Source: Vibrio astriarenae (GTDB taxonomy: Bacteria > Pseudomonadota > Gammaproteobacteria > Enterobacterales > Vibrionaceae). Taken from it: a stretch of 64,000 bases of DNA. The stretch covers positions 744,001 through 808,000 of the forward strand of contig NZ_CP047475.1 of the NCBI RefSeq assembly GCF_010587385.1. Reading direction: 5' to 3'. Below the pieces are notes generated by a model, which made no database searches, was not told where the DNA came from, and saw only the letters and a program-made list of their open reading frames with translations. A program made the translations under genes and the position numbers. This document shows positions 48,672-58,215 of the stretch, in pieces (within the stretch, counting starts at the first letter, position 1; each line of letters begins with the position of its first letter).

Positions 48672-48714
48672 AAAAGCCATTGGGTATTATTGAGAATATC
48701 CAGTGGCTTTTTTG
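48672..48714 (+). terminator. Intrinsic terminator of the RND operon
   Basis: AAAAGCCATTGGGTATT / AATATCCAGTGGCTTTTTT: long stem with one mismatch and a T-run. Confidence 0.85.
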
Positions 48715-48956
48715 TGCATGGAGCTTTTGTTGCTGAATAAACAAAGGATTAGCACGCTCACTTTTGTTACACAGATCTCGCTTTAATAAAAATGTCACGT
48801 TAGGCAACTACTATCATTCGCCAGTGAATTGAGTTGTATTTTTCTATTAGCTCTGATTATGTCAGGGCGGTTTCTGTAGCCTCGCTTCTGAAAATTTTTG
48901 GATATGACTTCGACTCGCTCAATTGTCTTTAATTGCGTATTCATAGTGGAAGTGTC
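48715..48956 (+). other. Intergenic region before the chemoreceptor gene, nothing further seen
   Basis: About 240 bases with no credible gene, RNA or repeat. It should hold the promoter of the downstream gene, but I see no clear sigma-28 or sigma-54 consensus. Confidence 0.45.
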
Positions 48957-50996
48957 ATGTCAAACGTAAAGAGAAACCCATCAACCCGTTCTGTCTCACT
49001 TATCCAATCATTGAGTGTTATTTTCACTCTTGTTATCGGTTTTTTTGTCGCTTTGAGCTTACTGAGTGCCAATGGTCTGAACCAAGTGAAAACTCAGTTC
49101 GATACCTTATCTGAGCGTGCGATGCCACTTGCAATGAACAATGCAGCATTAACACAGGATGTGTTAGAGCAGTTAAAGTTACTCAACTACGGAACGCAAC
49201 TGAGCTCTTCAATTGAGCTAGAAGCCACCCGCGAGCGAATCAATATGCTGTCGCAACGCAGTGATATCCGCGTACAAAGCTTATTTGACATTGCGGAGCA
49301 GCAAGGTGGGGTCTTAACAAAAAACCAGCGTGCAGAGTTGGCGAATAAAATTGCTGATCTTCAGTCTCTTACTCAAGCTATCTTAGCGACGCAATCTCAA
49401 ACGATTGCGATGCAAAATCAGATAGATAAGCAAGTGACAGGCTTCCACTATGGGTTATCTTCAATTGGTCCAGAGATGAATAGAATCAGTTTGTCTCTAG
49501 CGGGTGATAACCCAATGGTGTCCGATGCGGCGAGCCGTTTTATTGCCAATGCTAGCTCTATGGAAAGTACTTTTTTGACGCTGATGATGCAGACCGAACT
49601 GGAACGAGCGCAATCTGAATATCGTGAAATGCGTAATCGTATCGCAGGTATTTCACTAGCCTTTGATGACTTTGCTAGCTGGCATCCAGAAATCAAGGAG
49701 TTTGCTAGCATGACGACCTCTTACGACATGGTGTTAAAGGGGTTTGAGGGCGATGGTGTGCTGCGCATGATTCTAGATCGTTTAGAGCTGATGGAGAAGC
49801 AAGGTGATGACCTGATTAAAGCCGCAGTCGTTGCGGATGAGACAACGATCTTGCTGGCGAATATCTCTGAAACCGCGGAGCAATTGATCGATGCGGGACA
49901 AGAGGTCGTGAACAGTACCATTGAGCGTAATATCATAATGCTGATTTCCGCTACCTTCGGGCTGGTCGTTATCGTGATTTCATTGTTCTTCGGTTTACGT
50001 CGTTGGATTAATCGTTCACTTAAAAGTATCACTAGCCAGCTAAGCAAGCTGACACAACACGACCTTAGAGGTCAGGCTTTAGTTGATGGCCCGACCGAGA
50101 TTCGTGATATTGCGAGCAAGCTCAATCAGGTGGTTGATTCAACCCACACCTCTATCGAAACGGTGACGCGAAATTGTGAAACTCTGTATCAAACGGCAGA
50201 GATCAGTCACGGTGCCGCAGAGGAGACGCGCAATAGTTTGTCTGCACAGAGTAGTGCTCTAGAAAGCATGGTGACAACAGTCACGGAGCTTGAGGCATCA
50301 ATTAGAGAAATAGCAACGATGACAACGGAGTCATTCACCAACTCACAGCAAGCAGAAGAGTTTGCAACGGTGGGTTTGGCGGCAATGGAAGACAGTCGTG
50401 GTCGTTTACACCAACTCGAGGAAACCTTGAGTCGAAACGAGCGCTCAATGAGCCAGTTGGACGAAAAAGTTGGTCAAATCAGCGAGATGGTTGATCTGAT
50501 CAGTGGTATTGCCGACAACACCAATTTATTGGCTCTGAACGCGGCAATAGAAGCTGCTCGCGCAGGTGATATGGGACGTGGCTTTGCCGTAGTGGCGGAT
50601 GAAGTTCGTAAGCTGGCAAGTGATACCACCGCTCAAACCAGTAATATACGCCAAATGATGGCAGAGCTGACGGCAGCTGCGCAGAGCTCGCGTCAGTCAG
50701 TTTCTGAATCACGTGAAGAGATGACGTTCGCACTCGAATCAAGCGAGAGAGTCAAGAGTTCGTTTGAGGATATTGAAGCGTCAATCAGTCAGATTCGTTT
50801 ACGTGTTGAGCATGTATCTGCCGCAACTGAAGAGCAGCAGCGTGCGACGGCAGATGTGAGTCGTTCGATTGTGCATGTGAATGATCAGAGTGACAATTCC
50901 AACTTGCAGCTTGCTTCAATGGTGGAGAGCGCTGAGCAGGTTGCGGAGATAGCAGGCCATCAACAGGCAATGCTACACAAGTACAAACTCAATTAA
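48957..50996 (+). CDS. Methyl-accepting chemotaxis protein
   Basis: 679 residues. Transmembrane helix 1 about 15-40, a helical periplasmic sensor of about 285 residues, transmembrane helix 2 about 327-348, then HAMP and the cytoplasmic signalling domain with the hairpin tip [35 protein letters not shown]. The ligand is unknown. No C-terminal CheR/CheB tether pentapeptide is present (ends AMLHKYKLN). The frame is open to 48933, but ATG 48957 has GGAAG upstream. Confidence 0.94.
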   Translation: MSNVKRNPSTRSVSLIQSLSVIFTLVIGFFVALSLLSANGLNQVKTQFDTLSERAMPLAMNNAALTQDVLEQLKLLNYGTQLSSSIELEATRERINMLSQRSDIRVQSLFDIAEQQGGVLTKNQRAELANKIADLQSLTQAILATQSQTIAMQNQIDKQVTGFHYGLSSIGPEMNRISLSLAGDNPMVSDAASRFIANASSMESTFLTLMMQTELERAQSEYREMRNRIAGISLAFDDFASWHPEIKEFASMTTSYDMVLKGFEGDGVLRMILDRLELMEKQGDDLIKAAVVADETTILLANISETAEQLIDAGQEVVNSTIERNIIMLISATFGLVVIVISLFFGLRRWINRSLKSITSQLSKLTQHDLRGQALVDGPTEIRDIASKLNQVVDSTHTSIETVTRNCETLYQTAEISHGAAEETRNSLSAQSSALESMVTTVTELEASIREIATMTTESFTNSQQAEEFATVGLAAMEDSRGRLHQLEETLSRNERSMSQLDEKVGQISEMVDLISGIADNTNLLALNAAIEAARAGDMGRGFAVVADEVRKLASDTTAQTSNIRQMMAELTAAAQSSRQSVSESREEMTFALESSERVKSSFEDIEASISQIRLRVEHVSAATEEQQRATADVSRSIVHVNDQSDNSNLQLASMVESAEQVAEIAGHQQAMLHKYKLN

Positions 50997-51057
50997 AGAG
51001 AGTTCTTTAAGTAAGGAAACGGCAGGTGCGTGAGCTTCTGCCGTTTTATGTTGTATT

Positions 51058-51354
51058 TTACTGACACTTCTCGTCAACACAGCACTCGTCTTGCAAGAAA
51101 CCAATGACGGCATCAAGCTGCTGATATTCAGCCACGCAGTATAGCGTGCGCCCCTCACGACGTTGAGAGAGTAAACCCGCAGAAGTGAGATTAGAGATAT
51201 GATGTGACAGGGTCGAGCCAGGAATGTCTAACTGTTCCTGTAACCCGCCTACGGCAATCCCTTGATAGCCCGCTCGAACCACACTTTTATAAATGCTCAA
51301 ACGCGTCGGGTGTCCTAGCTCTTTGAGTGCTTTTGCTACGGTTTCTAGTTCCAC
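51058..51354 (-). CDS. ArsR family transcriptional regulator with C-terminal cysteines
   Basis: 98 residues, winged helix-turn-helix (ALKELGHPTRLSIYKSVVRAG; QEQLDIPGSTLSHHISNLTSAGLLSQRREGRTLYC). The classical ELCVC metal motif of helix 3 is absent; instead the tail is DECCVDEKCQ and there is a Cys in the wing. It may sense a metalloid, metal or thiol stress. The frame is open to TTG 51405; GTG 51354 is preferred because it starts at the conserved VELETVAKAL region, though neither ribosome site is strong. Divergent from the permease gene with two shared operator-like palindromes. Confidence 0.85.
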   Translation of the reverse strand: MELETVAKALKELGHPTRLSIYKSVVRAGYQGIAVGGLQEQLDIPGSTLSHHISNLTSAGLLSQRREGRTLYCVAEYQQLDAVIGFLQDECCVDEKCQ

Positions 51355-51427
51355 TTCATTACTCGCAAACCAATTCGATGTTTCCAGAAGTATAGCGAAT
51401 TTCAAGCAATACAGTCGCTTAAAATTT

Positions 51428-51447
51428 ATTTCTATAAAAATCGAAAT
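51428..51447. promoter_or_regulatory. Putative ArsR operator 1
   Basis: ATTTCTATAAAAATCGAAAT. It shares ATTTCTATAA and TCGAAAT with operator 2, 43 bases away (about four helical turns). Confidence 0.7.
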
Positions 51448-51470
51448 GAAAGCTTGCCGTGAGAATTTAT

Positions 51471-51490
51471 ATTTCTATAATTGTCGAAAT
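51471..51490. promoter_or_regulatory. Putative ArsR operator 2
   Basis: ATTTCTATAATTGTCGAAAT, inside the longer inverted repeat ATATTTC...GAAATAT (51469-51492), just upstream of the permease gene. Confidence 0.75.
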
Positions 51491-51524
51491 ATAAGCGCAA
51501 TGCTTAACCAATTAGGAGTTAATC

Positions 51525-52511
51525 ATGAATCAAGATATCGCACATATAGCTCAAGAGGCATTCGGCATGTTTGTCTTTCTTGCAGCTGAACTCACTGTAC
51601 TTTTCCTGGCCATCAGTTATGTGGTTGGGGTATTACAAAGCTACTTAACACCGGAGAAGATCCAGTCAGTGTTGAGTTCGCAAAATGGCAAAGGCTATTT
51701 GGTCGCGGCGCTGATGGGCTCCATCACTCCGTTTTGTTCTTGCTCAACAATTCCTTTTTTGAAAGGACTCCTTAGAGCGAGAGCAGGGTTTGGTCCAATG
51801 ATGGTGTTCTTATTTGCGAGCCCTCTATTGAACCCAATCATTATTGGTTTGTTTGTGGTGACTTTCTCATGGCAAGTCGCGCTGTTCTATTTCATGGTAG
51901 CGATGCTGGTTTCTGTGGTGGCTGGCTATGTTTTGGAGAAATTGGGTTTTGAACGCTATATCAAGCCAGAAGCCTATGAAAGTGAGTCTAAACCAAGCTG
52001 TGCATCTTCAAGCAACTCATCGTGTGGCGATGAGCCGAAACCAGCAATGTCTTGCTGCTCTGGTAGTCAAAGCGACAAACCAGTGTCGACGTGGAGAACA
52101 AACCGTTGGGGCAAGATCTGGCTGGCAACTTGGAAAGACTTTAAACAAGTATTGCCGTATCTGATGCTAGGTATCGCCATTGGCTCATTTATCTATGGTT
52201 TTATCCCGACTGACTTTATCGCTCAATACGCTGGCTCAAATGCTTGGTATGCCATTCCTGTAGCAGCAGTTATTGGTATTCCGCTATACATCCGAGCAGA
52301 AGCTGTGATTCCACTGAGTGCAGCTCTCGTCAAAAAAGGCATGGCACTCGGGTCAGTAATGGCTTTGATTATTGGCAGCGCAGGTGCGAGTTTGACTGAA
52401 CTGATTCTATTGAAATCGATCTTTAAGAATCAGATGCTGGTGGCGTTTGTGGGGGTGATTTTGACTATGGCAGCGGGTGCAGGCGTGCTGTATGGACAAA
52501 TTTTCGCCTAG
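51525..52511 (+). CDS. Permease of the YraQ/ArsP type (DUF318) with Cys-rich loop
   Basis: 328-residue inner-membrane protein with about eight helices in two halves. Family motif TPFCSCSTIPFLKGLLRA is intact; in ArsP homologues this Cys-containing element is linked to organoarsenical export. A central cytoplasmic loop of about 50 residues has four further Cys (SCASSSNSSCGD ... MSCCSGS). The substrate is unknown. ATG 51525 has AGGAG upstream. It is divergent from the ArsR gene, which is the usual arrangement for regulated metalloid pumps. Confidence 0.88.
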   Translation: MNQDIAHIAQEAFGMFVFLAAELTVLFLAISYVVGVLQSYLTPEKIQSVLSSQNGKGYLVAALMGSITPFCSCSTIPFLKGLLRARAGFGPMMVFLFASPLLNPIIIGLFVVTFSWQVALFYFMVAMLVSVVAGYVLEKLGFERYIKPEAYESESKPSCASSSNSSCGDEPKPAMSCCSGSQSDKPVSTWRTNRWGKIWLATWKDFKQVLPYLMLGIAIGSFIYGFIPTDFIAQYAGSNAWYAIPVAAVIGIPLYIRAEAVIPLSAALVKKGMALGSVMALIIGSAGASLTELILLKSIFKNQMLVAFVGVILTMAAGAGVLYGQIFA

Positions 52512-52529
52512 TCAAAATACGATAATTAG

Positions 52530-52572
52530 TAAAATTCCTAGTGGAATTGCTTATATTCCATTGGGAATTTTA
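52530..52572. repeat. 43-bp inverted repeat between permease and lipoprotein genes
   Basis: TAAAATTCC / GGAATTTTA outer arms, with inner arms TGGAAT / ATTCCA separated by small internal loops. No T-run on the plus strand. It could be a weak terminator or a mobile-repeat remnant. Confidence 0.45.
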
Positions 52573-52700
52573 CATCTATTTCAATTAAATCAGTAACATG
52601 CTTAAGTTATAACTCCTGGTTGTAATGCCTATAACCCAAGGTTATTAACCGCTTTGGTATTGTCCGCTCCTAAATATAATCACTCTGTTTAGGAGAAGTA

Positions 52701-54638
52701 ATGAATAGAAAGTTAGTCTTGATGCCAGCTGTTTTAGCCACTGCTGTGATGGTTGGGTGTAATAGTGATTCTGATGGTCCAAGTGGCCCAGGAGAGACTG
52801 AACCACATTTGACCAACCTACTGGTTAAATCAACAAATGCCACAAAACTCGGTAATCAATACCGACTACCAGCAGCGTTTCCAATCCAGTTCACTGCAAC
52901 AGCTGTCTATAGCGATCAATCGACAAAGATAGTTACTACTGAAGCAAGTTGGGAGGCTACGGAGAATCTATCTAGTAGCGAATACTTTCTTGAAAAAGGT
53001 GAGTTTTTTGCTCTATTCCATGCCGATGAGCCTGAAACAGTTACCGTGTCTTACGGTGGTGAGGTCGTCGATGTTCTAGTTGATGTAGAGTACACACAAT
53101 TAGAAAATATTGAGGCAGAAGGCCCAGTAATCTCTTTAGTTGGATTGAGTACACCTTACCAAGCAATTGCTCACTTTGACAACGATCTAACTTTGGATAT
53201 TACCAGCTTCGTTGGTTGGGAATCAGACAATGATGCTGAGTTTACTCGAGATGGAGTCGCAGAATTCTTGGAGGTGGGCTTTGACACCATTTCGGCACAA
53301 TACCTTGACACAACACAGTCTATTACACCATTTGAAGTCGAGGTTGTTGAAGGTACGGTAGATGACAATATTTCGATGACAATCACTGGACCCAATACCA
53401 TTACAGTTGGCCGCCCAATTAAATTAACTGCGACGATGACATTAAACAGTGACACTGCCGGTAGTCACAACATTAATGCGACCGAGATTGTCTCGTGGAA
53501 GTCATCTTGTGCCGAAATCACTGTCGATGCAATAGGCGTAGCTAATGCATCTGATGTTGCCATTGGTTGTGACATTAATGCGACCTACTATTCATCATCA
53601 GACGAAATTACGAATACAAAACCTCATACAGTACGTGCGGTAGAGGCGGGCAATGAAACAAAAGTTGTTCGTTGTGAAAAAGACGTTTTCTACGACCATA
53701 CGTATTGCAAAGCACTTTTGTTGGATGAGAATGAGCAAGTTGTCTCAGATCTTACTGAGGCATCAAGTTGGACTTCCAACAACGCTACTATTAGCGCTGG
53801 TGTACATGGGTATGTAACTTCGAAATCTGTTGGTGAGGAGGCGACGATAACGGCGAGTTCATCTGTTGATAGTGCGTCATCTAACGTGAGAGTAGGTTTC
53901 TTGTCTGGTGACCTGACACTTGAGAGTGATGAAATTTATGTGGGTGGAGTAACTCAACTCTTAGCATTTTCAGGTGAAGGTACTGATCGAGTTGATGTAA
54001 CGGAGTTAGTTGACTGGAATATTGAAGCATCTTCTGACAATAACTGGGAGCTCAACGACAATGGTGCGGTTACTGTTGACATAACTCTTGGTGAGGGGGA
54101 AACATCTCCTACAATATCTGCGTCGTGGGTATTTGAGGATCAAAACTACAAGGAGCAAACCAACGTACTGGTAGTTCCCGTTGATATATGTGCGGATTGG
54201 GACGATATATCCTGTCTACAAGTTACCGAACATGATGGTCTTCAGTATGCCTCTACACCATCAAAAAGTTTAGTGGACGCTTTAAGCTACACTCAGGGCA
54301 CTGGTGATGGGCGTGTATTTAGAGATTATCAGAGTAGTGCGTCATATAATGCACCGGGCTTCGATATTGCGTCTGGAAAGTCAACTCAGTACTCAAGATG
54401 GTGTAATGATCTCAATTACATGAATGTCAATGGCGCTAGTGCATGGAGGCCAGTGACTGCTGATGAGTTGTTGGTATTGCATGCTGATCATGATGGCGTG
54501 GTTGGAAGTTGGCCACTTGACCGAAACTATTGGGCATTTGACGGTAGCGAATACTCAACAGTTGACATGAAAGATGGAAAGGTGGTCTCAGGGCAAGGGC
54601 CTCAACATCCACAATATCTAGTTTGTGTGGCAGACTAA
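52701..54638 (+). CDS. Large Ig-like (Big) lipoprotein with lectin-like C-terminal domain
   Basis: 645 residues. Signal peptide with lipobox MVGC (Cys about 20), then Asp/Ser-rich linker. Residues about 35-500 look like five or so bacterial Ig-like repeats (pattern ITVGRPIKLTATMTLN, WTSNNATISAGVHGYVTSKSVGEEATITA). The last 130 residues (WCNDLNYMNVNGASAWRPVTADELLVL, YWAFDGSEYSTVDMKDGKV, then LVCVAD) resemble the Lcl/DUF1566 C-type-lectin-like domain. A surface adhesin or matrix role is an inference. Codons look more A/T-rich than neighbours by eye, suggesting a fast-evolving or acquired gene. Confidence 0.8.
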   Translation: MNRKLVLMPAVLATAVMVGCNSDSDGPSGPGETEPHLTNLLVKSTNATKLGNQYRLPAAFPIQFTATAVYSDQSTKIVTTEASWEATENLSSSEYFLEKGEFFALFHADEPETVTVSYGGEVVDVLVDVEYTQLENIEAEGPVISLVGLSTPYQAIAHFDNDLTLDITSFVGWESDNDAEFTRDGVAEFLEVGFDTISAQYLDTTQSITPFEVEVVEGTVDDNISMTITGPNTITVGRPIKLTATMTLNSDTAGSHNINATEIVSWKSSCAEITVDAIGVANASDVAIGCDINATYYSSSDEITNTKPHTVRAVEAGNETKVVRCEKDVFYDHTYCKALLLDENEQVVSDLTEASSWTSNNATISAGVHGYVTSKSVGEEATITASSSVDSASSNVRVGFLSGDLTLESDEIYVGGVTQLLAFSGEGTDRVDVTELVDWNIEASSDNNWELNDNGAVTVDITLGEGETSPTISASWVFEDQNYKEQTNVLVVPVDICADWDDISCLQVTEHDGLQYASTPSKSLVDALSYTQGTGDGRVFRDYQSSASYNAPGFDIASGKSTQYSRWCNDLNYMNVNGASAWRPVTADELLVLHADHDGVVGSWPLDRNYWAFDGSEYSTVDMKDGKVVSGQGPQHPQYLVCVAD

Positions 54639-54687
54639 ATCAAAAAACTATTAGAAGTAAAACAGGGAAGGAAATCTTCCCTGTGTA

Positions 54688-54721
54688 AGGTATGTGGTTA
54701 AGAATACCTAACCACATACCT
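54688..54721. repeat. Long perfect hairpin over the YitT stop codon
   Basis: AGGTATGTGGTTA / TAACCACATACCT, 13-bp perfect stem with 8-base loop. It contains the stop codon of the minus-strand gene and lies 3 bases after another stem (ACAGGGAAG/CTTCCCTGT, 54662-54685). No strong T-run, but it probably acts as a convergent terminator or 3' stabiliser. Confidence 0.55.
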
Positions 54722-55297
54722 ATCAGTCTTATGATTCATCCCCAACACCAAGTTCAACATAACCGCCCCCAGCACTGACAATCCAATTACCCATGGCGTA
54801 ACAAACAGACTTGATGCAATCAAAATCGCGGCATCAATCGCCATCTGAGTTTTACCCACTGAAATGCCAAACTTATCTTGAACAAAAAGACACAGGACGT
54901 TGAAGCCGCCGAGGCTTGAGCGGTGACGGAAAAGAATCAGCATCCCTAACCCCATCAATAACCCGCCTGCAATTGCGCAGTAAACAGGGTTGATGCGATC
55001 CACTGTAATGACAAGATGCAGGTGATCGGCAAAGATGGAGACGAGCCCGCCAGAAATTGCGCTATTGATAGCAAAACGACGGCCAAAGCGCTGCCATGCC
55101 ATCAAGTAGAAAGGGATGTTGCAGCTAAAGTACAGCACACCAAATGACAGTGGAACGATTTGTGAAAGCAAAAGCGCTAAACCTGTTGTGCCACCAGTAA
55201 GTAAGTCGGCGTTCTGTAGGAAAAACACGCCCTGAGCAACTAAAAACGTTCCGGTAACAATCGCAATCCAATCTTCTTTATTTGTGTGCTTTTCCAT
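54698..55297 (-). CDS. YitT family membrane protein (DUF161)
   Basis: 199 residues with five or six hydrophobic segments. Family signatures are GTFLVAQGVFFLQNADLLTGGTTGLALLL and GGLLMGLGMLILFRHRSSLGGFNVLCLF. The function is not established. It lacks the C-terminal cytoplasmic DUF2179 domain found in longer family members. Single-gene unit. Confidence 0.9.
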   Translation of the reverse strand: MEKHTNKEDWIAIVTGTFLVAQGVFFLQNADLLTGGTTGLALLLSQIVPLSFGVLYFSCNIPFYLMAWQRFGRRFAINSAISGGLVSIFADHLHLVITVDRINPVYCAIAGGLLMGLGMLILFRHRSSLGGFNVLCLFVQDKFGISVGKTQMAIDAAILIASSLFVTPWVIGLSVLGAVMLNLVLGMNHKTDRYVVRYS

Positions 55298-55444
55298 TTC
55301 CTATCCAATCTCACTGAGTTCGAGGCACAATTTGAGCGCGAATAGTAGTGAAATAGGCGTCAGAAAGACAGTGGCAGGGCAGAGATGAAAAGCCTGTTTG
55401 TCAGCCTTGTTATACAGGCTGTAAAGTCACTTTTTTACAGGTAC

Positions 55445-55470
55445 AAAAAATGCCGCTGTTGCGGCATTTT
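55445..55470 (-). terminator. Intrinsic terminator of the CpdB-like gene (minus strand)
   Basis: AAAATGCCGC-AACA-GCGGCATTTT followed by a T-run on the minus strand. Confidence 0.85.
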
Positions 55471-55495
55471 ATTAGTAGTCTAATAAAGAAGACTA

Positions 55496-57649
55496 TTATT
55501 CAGCTGAAGTCAGTTGATATTCGAAGAAGCGGTAACCTTCGTTTGCACCCACATTTCCGAACTCGTCTGTTGGAGTTACTGTTTCTAAGTGTTCATCAGC
55601 ATAGTCACTTGCCGCGTCCAAGTGAGAAGATAGGAAGCGAACAGGGTAATCACCACCCACTAGTGAGAAGTTATGAGCATTAAGGAACTCAAGAGTAACT
55701 AGCTCATCAGAGCTTCCACCTGCTTGTTCTACTAGCTCATTCAGGTAGTCGTTTACTAGCTCTCGGTTAGTAAAAGCAGCATCTTCTAGAACAATCTTCG
55801 CATTTTTAACGCCTGGCATATCAGAGTTAGATGCACGGTAGTTGTTTGTAACTACATAGAATAATTTCTCTGAGTTAATATCAAATGACTCACCCGCAAA
55901 CGTAAAGTTCTTGATTCGACGGTTCTTTTCGAAAAGTTCGTAAGAACCATCTTCACTATCGACAATGTAACGAGCATCCTGTGTAACATCAATTTGGTAG
56001 TTTAATTGGCTTTCTTCGTTTACGAAGCCACCAAAGAAAATGTCAAAGTTGTAGCTACGGAAGTTTTCATCAAGAACGCGGTCACCTTCTTTCGACACAG
56101 TTACATACTGTTGTGCTACAACATACTCTAACCATTCGATGATATCACCTGCTGAGATTTCAAGAATTGCTGGAGTGTTGTTATCAAACACATAAAGGTC
56201 AGCGACACTAGCACGAGTTAGCACTCCACCGTCGATATTGGTGTAGTCTGATGAACCACCACGGCCGCCTTTGAATGGAGCAGACACAGAAATAACAGGG
56301 TAGTTTTCTGTCAGAGCACCACTGTCTTGTTGTGCAATACCCCAATCCATCTGTGCTTCATTAACAATTTGGACAGAGATATCTGGTTCTACAGCAGTAA
56401 AGAAGCTATTGATTGGGTCATTGATATTCGCAATCTCTTCACCCATGAATTCGATAGTACCTTCATGGTCTCCCTTAACTAGGAACTCAATCTCAACATT
56501 ACTTACTGTAGATTCAGTTAATGCTTTTAGGTGTGGCTTGCTTGAAACAATATTCCAGCTCTCACCGTTATCCTTGCTTTCAAGTTTAAAGTCAATGATA
56601 CCGAGGTGGTTGCCCCAGAAACCTGGCATAACAGCAGGCACACCATTAATTGTACCGTTTTTAGCATCAACACCTTCCATACCGTCGTATACATCGGCGT
56701 CAGTTGGGAAGTTGTTATGATCGTGTCCAAACATGATGGCATCAATACCATCAACGTAAGCTAACTGCCAAGTTGCGTTTTCTTGAAACTCGTTGTTATT
56801 AGCACCACCAGTTAGACCAGAATGTGGGATCGCGACGATAATGTCTGCCCCAAGTGCTTGCATCTTCGGTACGTAGTGCTCTGCAGTCATCTTGATGTCA
56901 GCCAGCAGAACTTGACACTTTAGGTGACGCTCATCCCAGTTAAGGATCTGCGGTGGTGTGAAACCGATAACACCTACTTTAACCGGGTAGTTTTCACCGT
57001 CATCAGCCGTGAAATAACGGTTTAAGATGGTAAACGGCTGGAAGTAAGGTTTGTTCTCGTCAAAGAACTCTTCAGTGTTACCCGCAAAGTGATCGTCTAG
57101 ATCAACAGTACATTCTTCATCAGTTAAGCGAGCTAGATCATCGTTGAACTCATAAACGTTTGCATTAACGTATGGAAAATTCGCGCCTTCAGATGCAGCA
57201 GCTAGGTAATCTAGACCGTAGTTAAACTCGTGGTTACCTAGGTTAGCAGCGTCGTAGTTCAGGTAGTTCATTGCCTTGTAAACAGGGTGAACGTTCAGAG
57301 CTTCTTGTAAGTATTCTACGCCAAGGTCAGCAAGGTAATCACCCATAGGGCTACCTTGGATAAGGTCGCCATTGTCAAACAGCATGTTGTTTGGCTGTTC
57401 GCGGCGAGCTTGGTCGATTAGTGTTGCGGTGCGTGACAAGCCATAAGCTTGAGGGCCAGCTTCTTCGTTAGCTTCTTCAGAAAGAAAGTAGTTGTACGGC
57501 ATCATGTTCGAGTGAAGATCGGTTGTCTCCATCAAACGTAGATCCATTGAAAGGGTGTTATCTGTGTCGTTAGACGAGCTATTACAGCCAGCAATTGCAA
57601 GCGTAAGGGCAGTTACTGCCACTGCTTTTGGTTTAAATGAGTAAGTCAC
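55496..57649 (-). CDS. Lipoprotein 2',3'-cyclic-nucleotide phosphodiesterase / 3'-nucleotidase (CpdB-like)
   Basis: 717 residues. Signal peptide with lipobox AIAGC (Cys about 22), so lipidated, unlike the soluble CpdB of E. coli (about 647 residues). Calcineurin-like metal motifs: RLMETTDLHSNMM, DNGDLIQGSPMGDYL, NLGNHEFNYGLDYL, IPHSG and FGHDHNNF. The C-terminal 5'-nucleotidase domain follows (about 430-690), with APFKGGRGGSSDYTNI. Scavenges phosphate and nucleosides from extracellular nucleotides. Single gene with its own terminator. Confidence 0.9.
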   Translation of the reverse strand: MTYSFKPKAVAVTALTLAIAGCNSSSNDTDNTLSMDLRLMETTDLHSNMMPYNYFLSEEANEEAGPQAYGLSRTATLIDQARREQPNNMLFDNGDLIQGSPMGDYLADLGVEYLQEALNVHPVYKAMNYLNYDAANLGNHEFNYGLDYLAAASEGANFPYVNANVYEFNDDLARLTDEECTVDLDDHFAGNTEEFFDENKPYFQPFTILNRYFTADDGENYPVKVGVIGFTPPQILNWDERHLKCQVLLADIKMTAEHYVPKMQALGADIIVAIPHSGLTGGANNNEFQENATWQLAYVDGIDAIMFGHDHNNFPTDADVYDGMEGVDAKNGTINGVPAVMPGFWGNHLGIIDFKLESKDNGESWNIVSSKPHLKALTESTVSNVEIEFLVKGDHEGTIEFMGEEIANINDPINSFFTAVEPDISVQIVNEAQMDWGIAQQDSGALTENYPVISVSAPFKGGRGGSSDYTNIDGGVLTRASVADLYVFDNNTPAILEISAGDIIEWLEYVVAQQYVTVSKEGDRVLDENFRSYNFDIFFGGFVNEESQLNYQIDVTQDARYIVDSEDGSYELFEKNRRIKNFTFAGESFDINSEKLFYVVTNNYRASNSDMPGVKNAKIVLEDAAFTNRELVNDYLNELVEQAGGSSDELVTLEFLNAHNFSLVGGDYPVRFLSSHLDAASDYADEHLETVTPTDEFGNVGANEGYRFFEYQLTSAE

Positions 57650-57836
57650 TTAAATGCCTTTAATGTATTTTGTTGTCGTTTCATGGTCTGCAGACCAAAG
57701 CGCGCGCATCTTACATAGAATAAAAGCACTAAGTTAGAGGTATAAATGTAAACAAATGTTTCGAAGGCGGGGCTTGATTTGCTCTAAAAGCTTGATAATT
57801 AAAGGGTGATCTATTTCGTGAAATCGATTGCAACGA

Positions 57837-57852
57837 AAGTAAACGTTTGCGC
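57837..57852 (+). promoter_or_regulatory. PurR-like box 1 upstream of glyA
   Basis: AAGTAAACGTTTGCGC, 13 of 16 against ACGCAAACGTTTGCGT. Confidence 0.65.
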
Positions 57853-57857
57853 AAAAT

Positions 57858-57873
57858 GTTGATCAAGATCACA
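57858..57873 (+). promoter_or_regulatory. CRP-like site 1
   Basis: GTTGATCAAGATCACA, 13 of 16 against TGTGATCTAGATCACA. It lies 5 bases after PurR box 1. Confidence 0.5.
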
Positions 57874-58098
57874 ATTTAATTTTGACGGCTGAGTGACGTG
57901 CGTAGGCGAAGTTGACTGCGACAGAGAAATAGAGACTTTGAAGCCTTCAATTAAACACATAAAAATAGAAATCAACATCGCATTTAATTCATCAAAAACG
58001 TAGTATGGAGACAGAGTAAATGCGTACTTATTGCCAACATGAACAAAATTTAGGTTAAGTATGAGAAAACTGCATAACAAATTGTGCAGATAGCCCTT

Positions 58099-58114
58099 TA
58101 TGATCTAGATCAAG
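58099..58114 (+). promoter_or_regulatory. CRP-like site 2
   Basis: TATGATCTAGATCAAG, 13 of 16 against TGTGATCTAGATCACA. Confidence 0.5.
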
Positions 58115-58141
58115 TTATGTAGAATGTGCGCCAAATCGATG

Positions 58142-58157
58142 ACGAAAACGTTTGCGT
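58142..58157 (+). promoter_or_regulatory. PurR box 2 upstream of glyA
   Basis: ACGAAAACGTTTGCGT, 15 of 16 against the PurR consensus, about 60 bases before glyA. PurR repression of glyA is known in E. coli. Confidence 0.85.
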
Positions 58158-58215
58158 TGCGTCATTGAGCTGTTTTTTTGCAACTTTCAGTATAAATCTG
58201 AGTCAGGAGATACAG

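Noticed and set aside
58126..58215. N-terminal extension of glyA (30 codons)
   Set aside because: It includes PurR box 2 and has no ribosome site; ATG 58216 has AGGAGA and matches SHMT.
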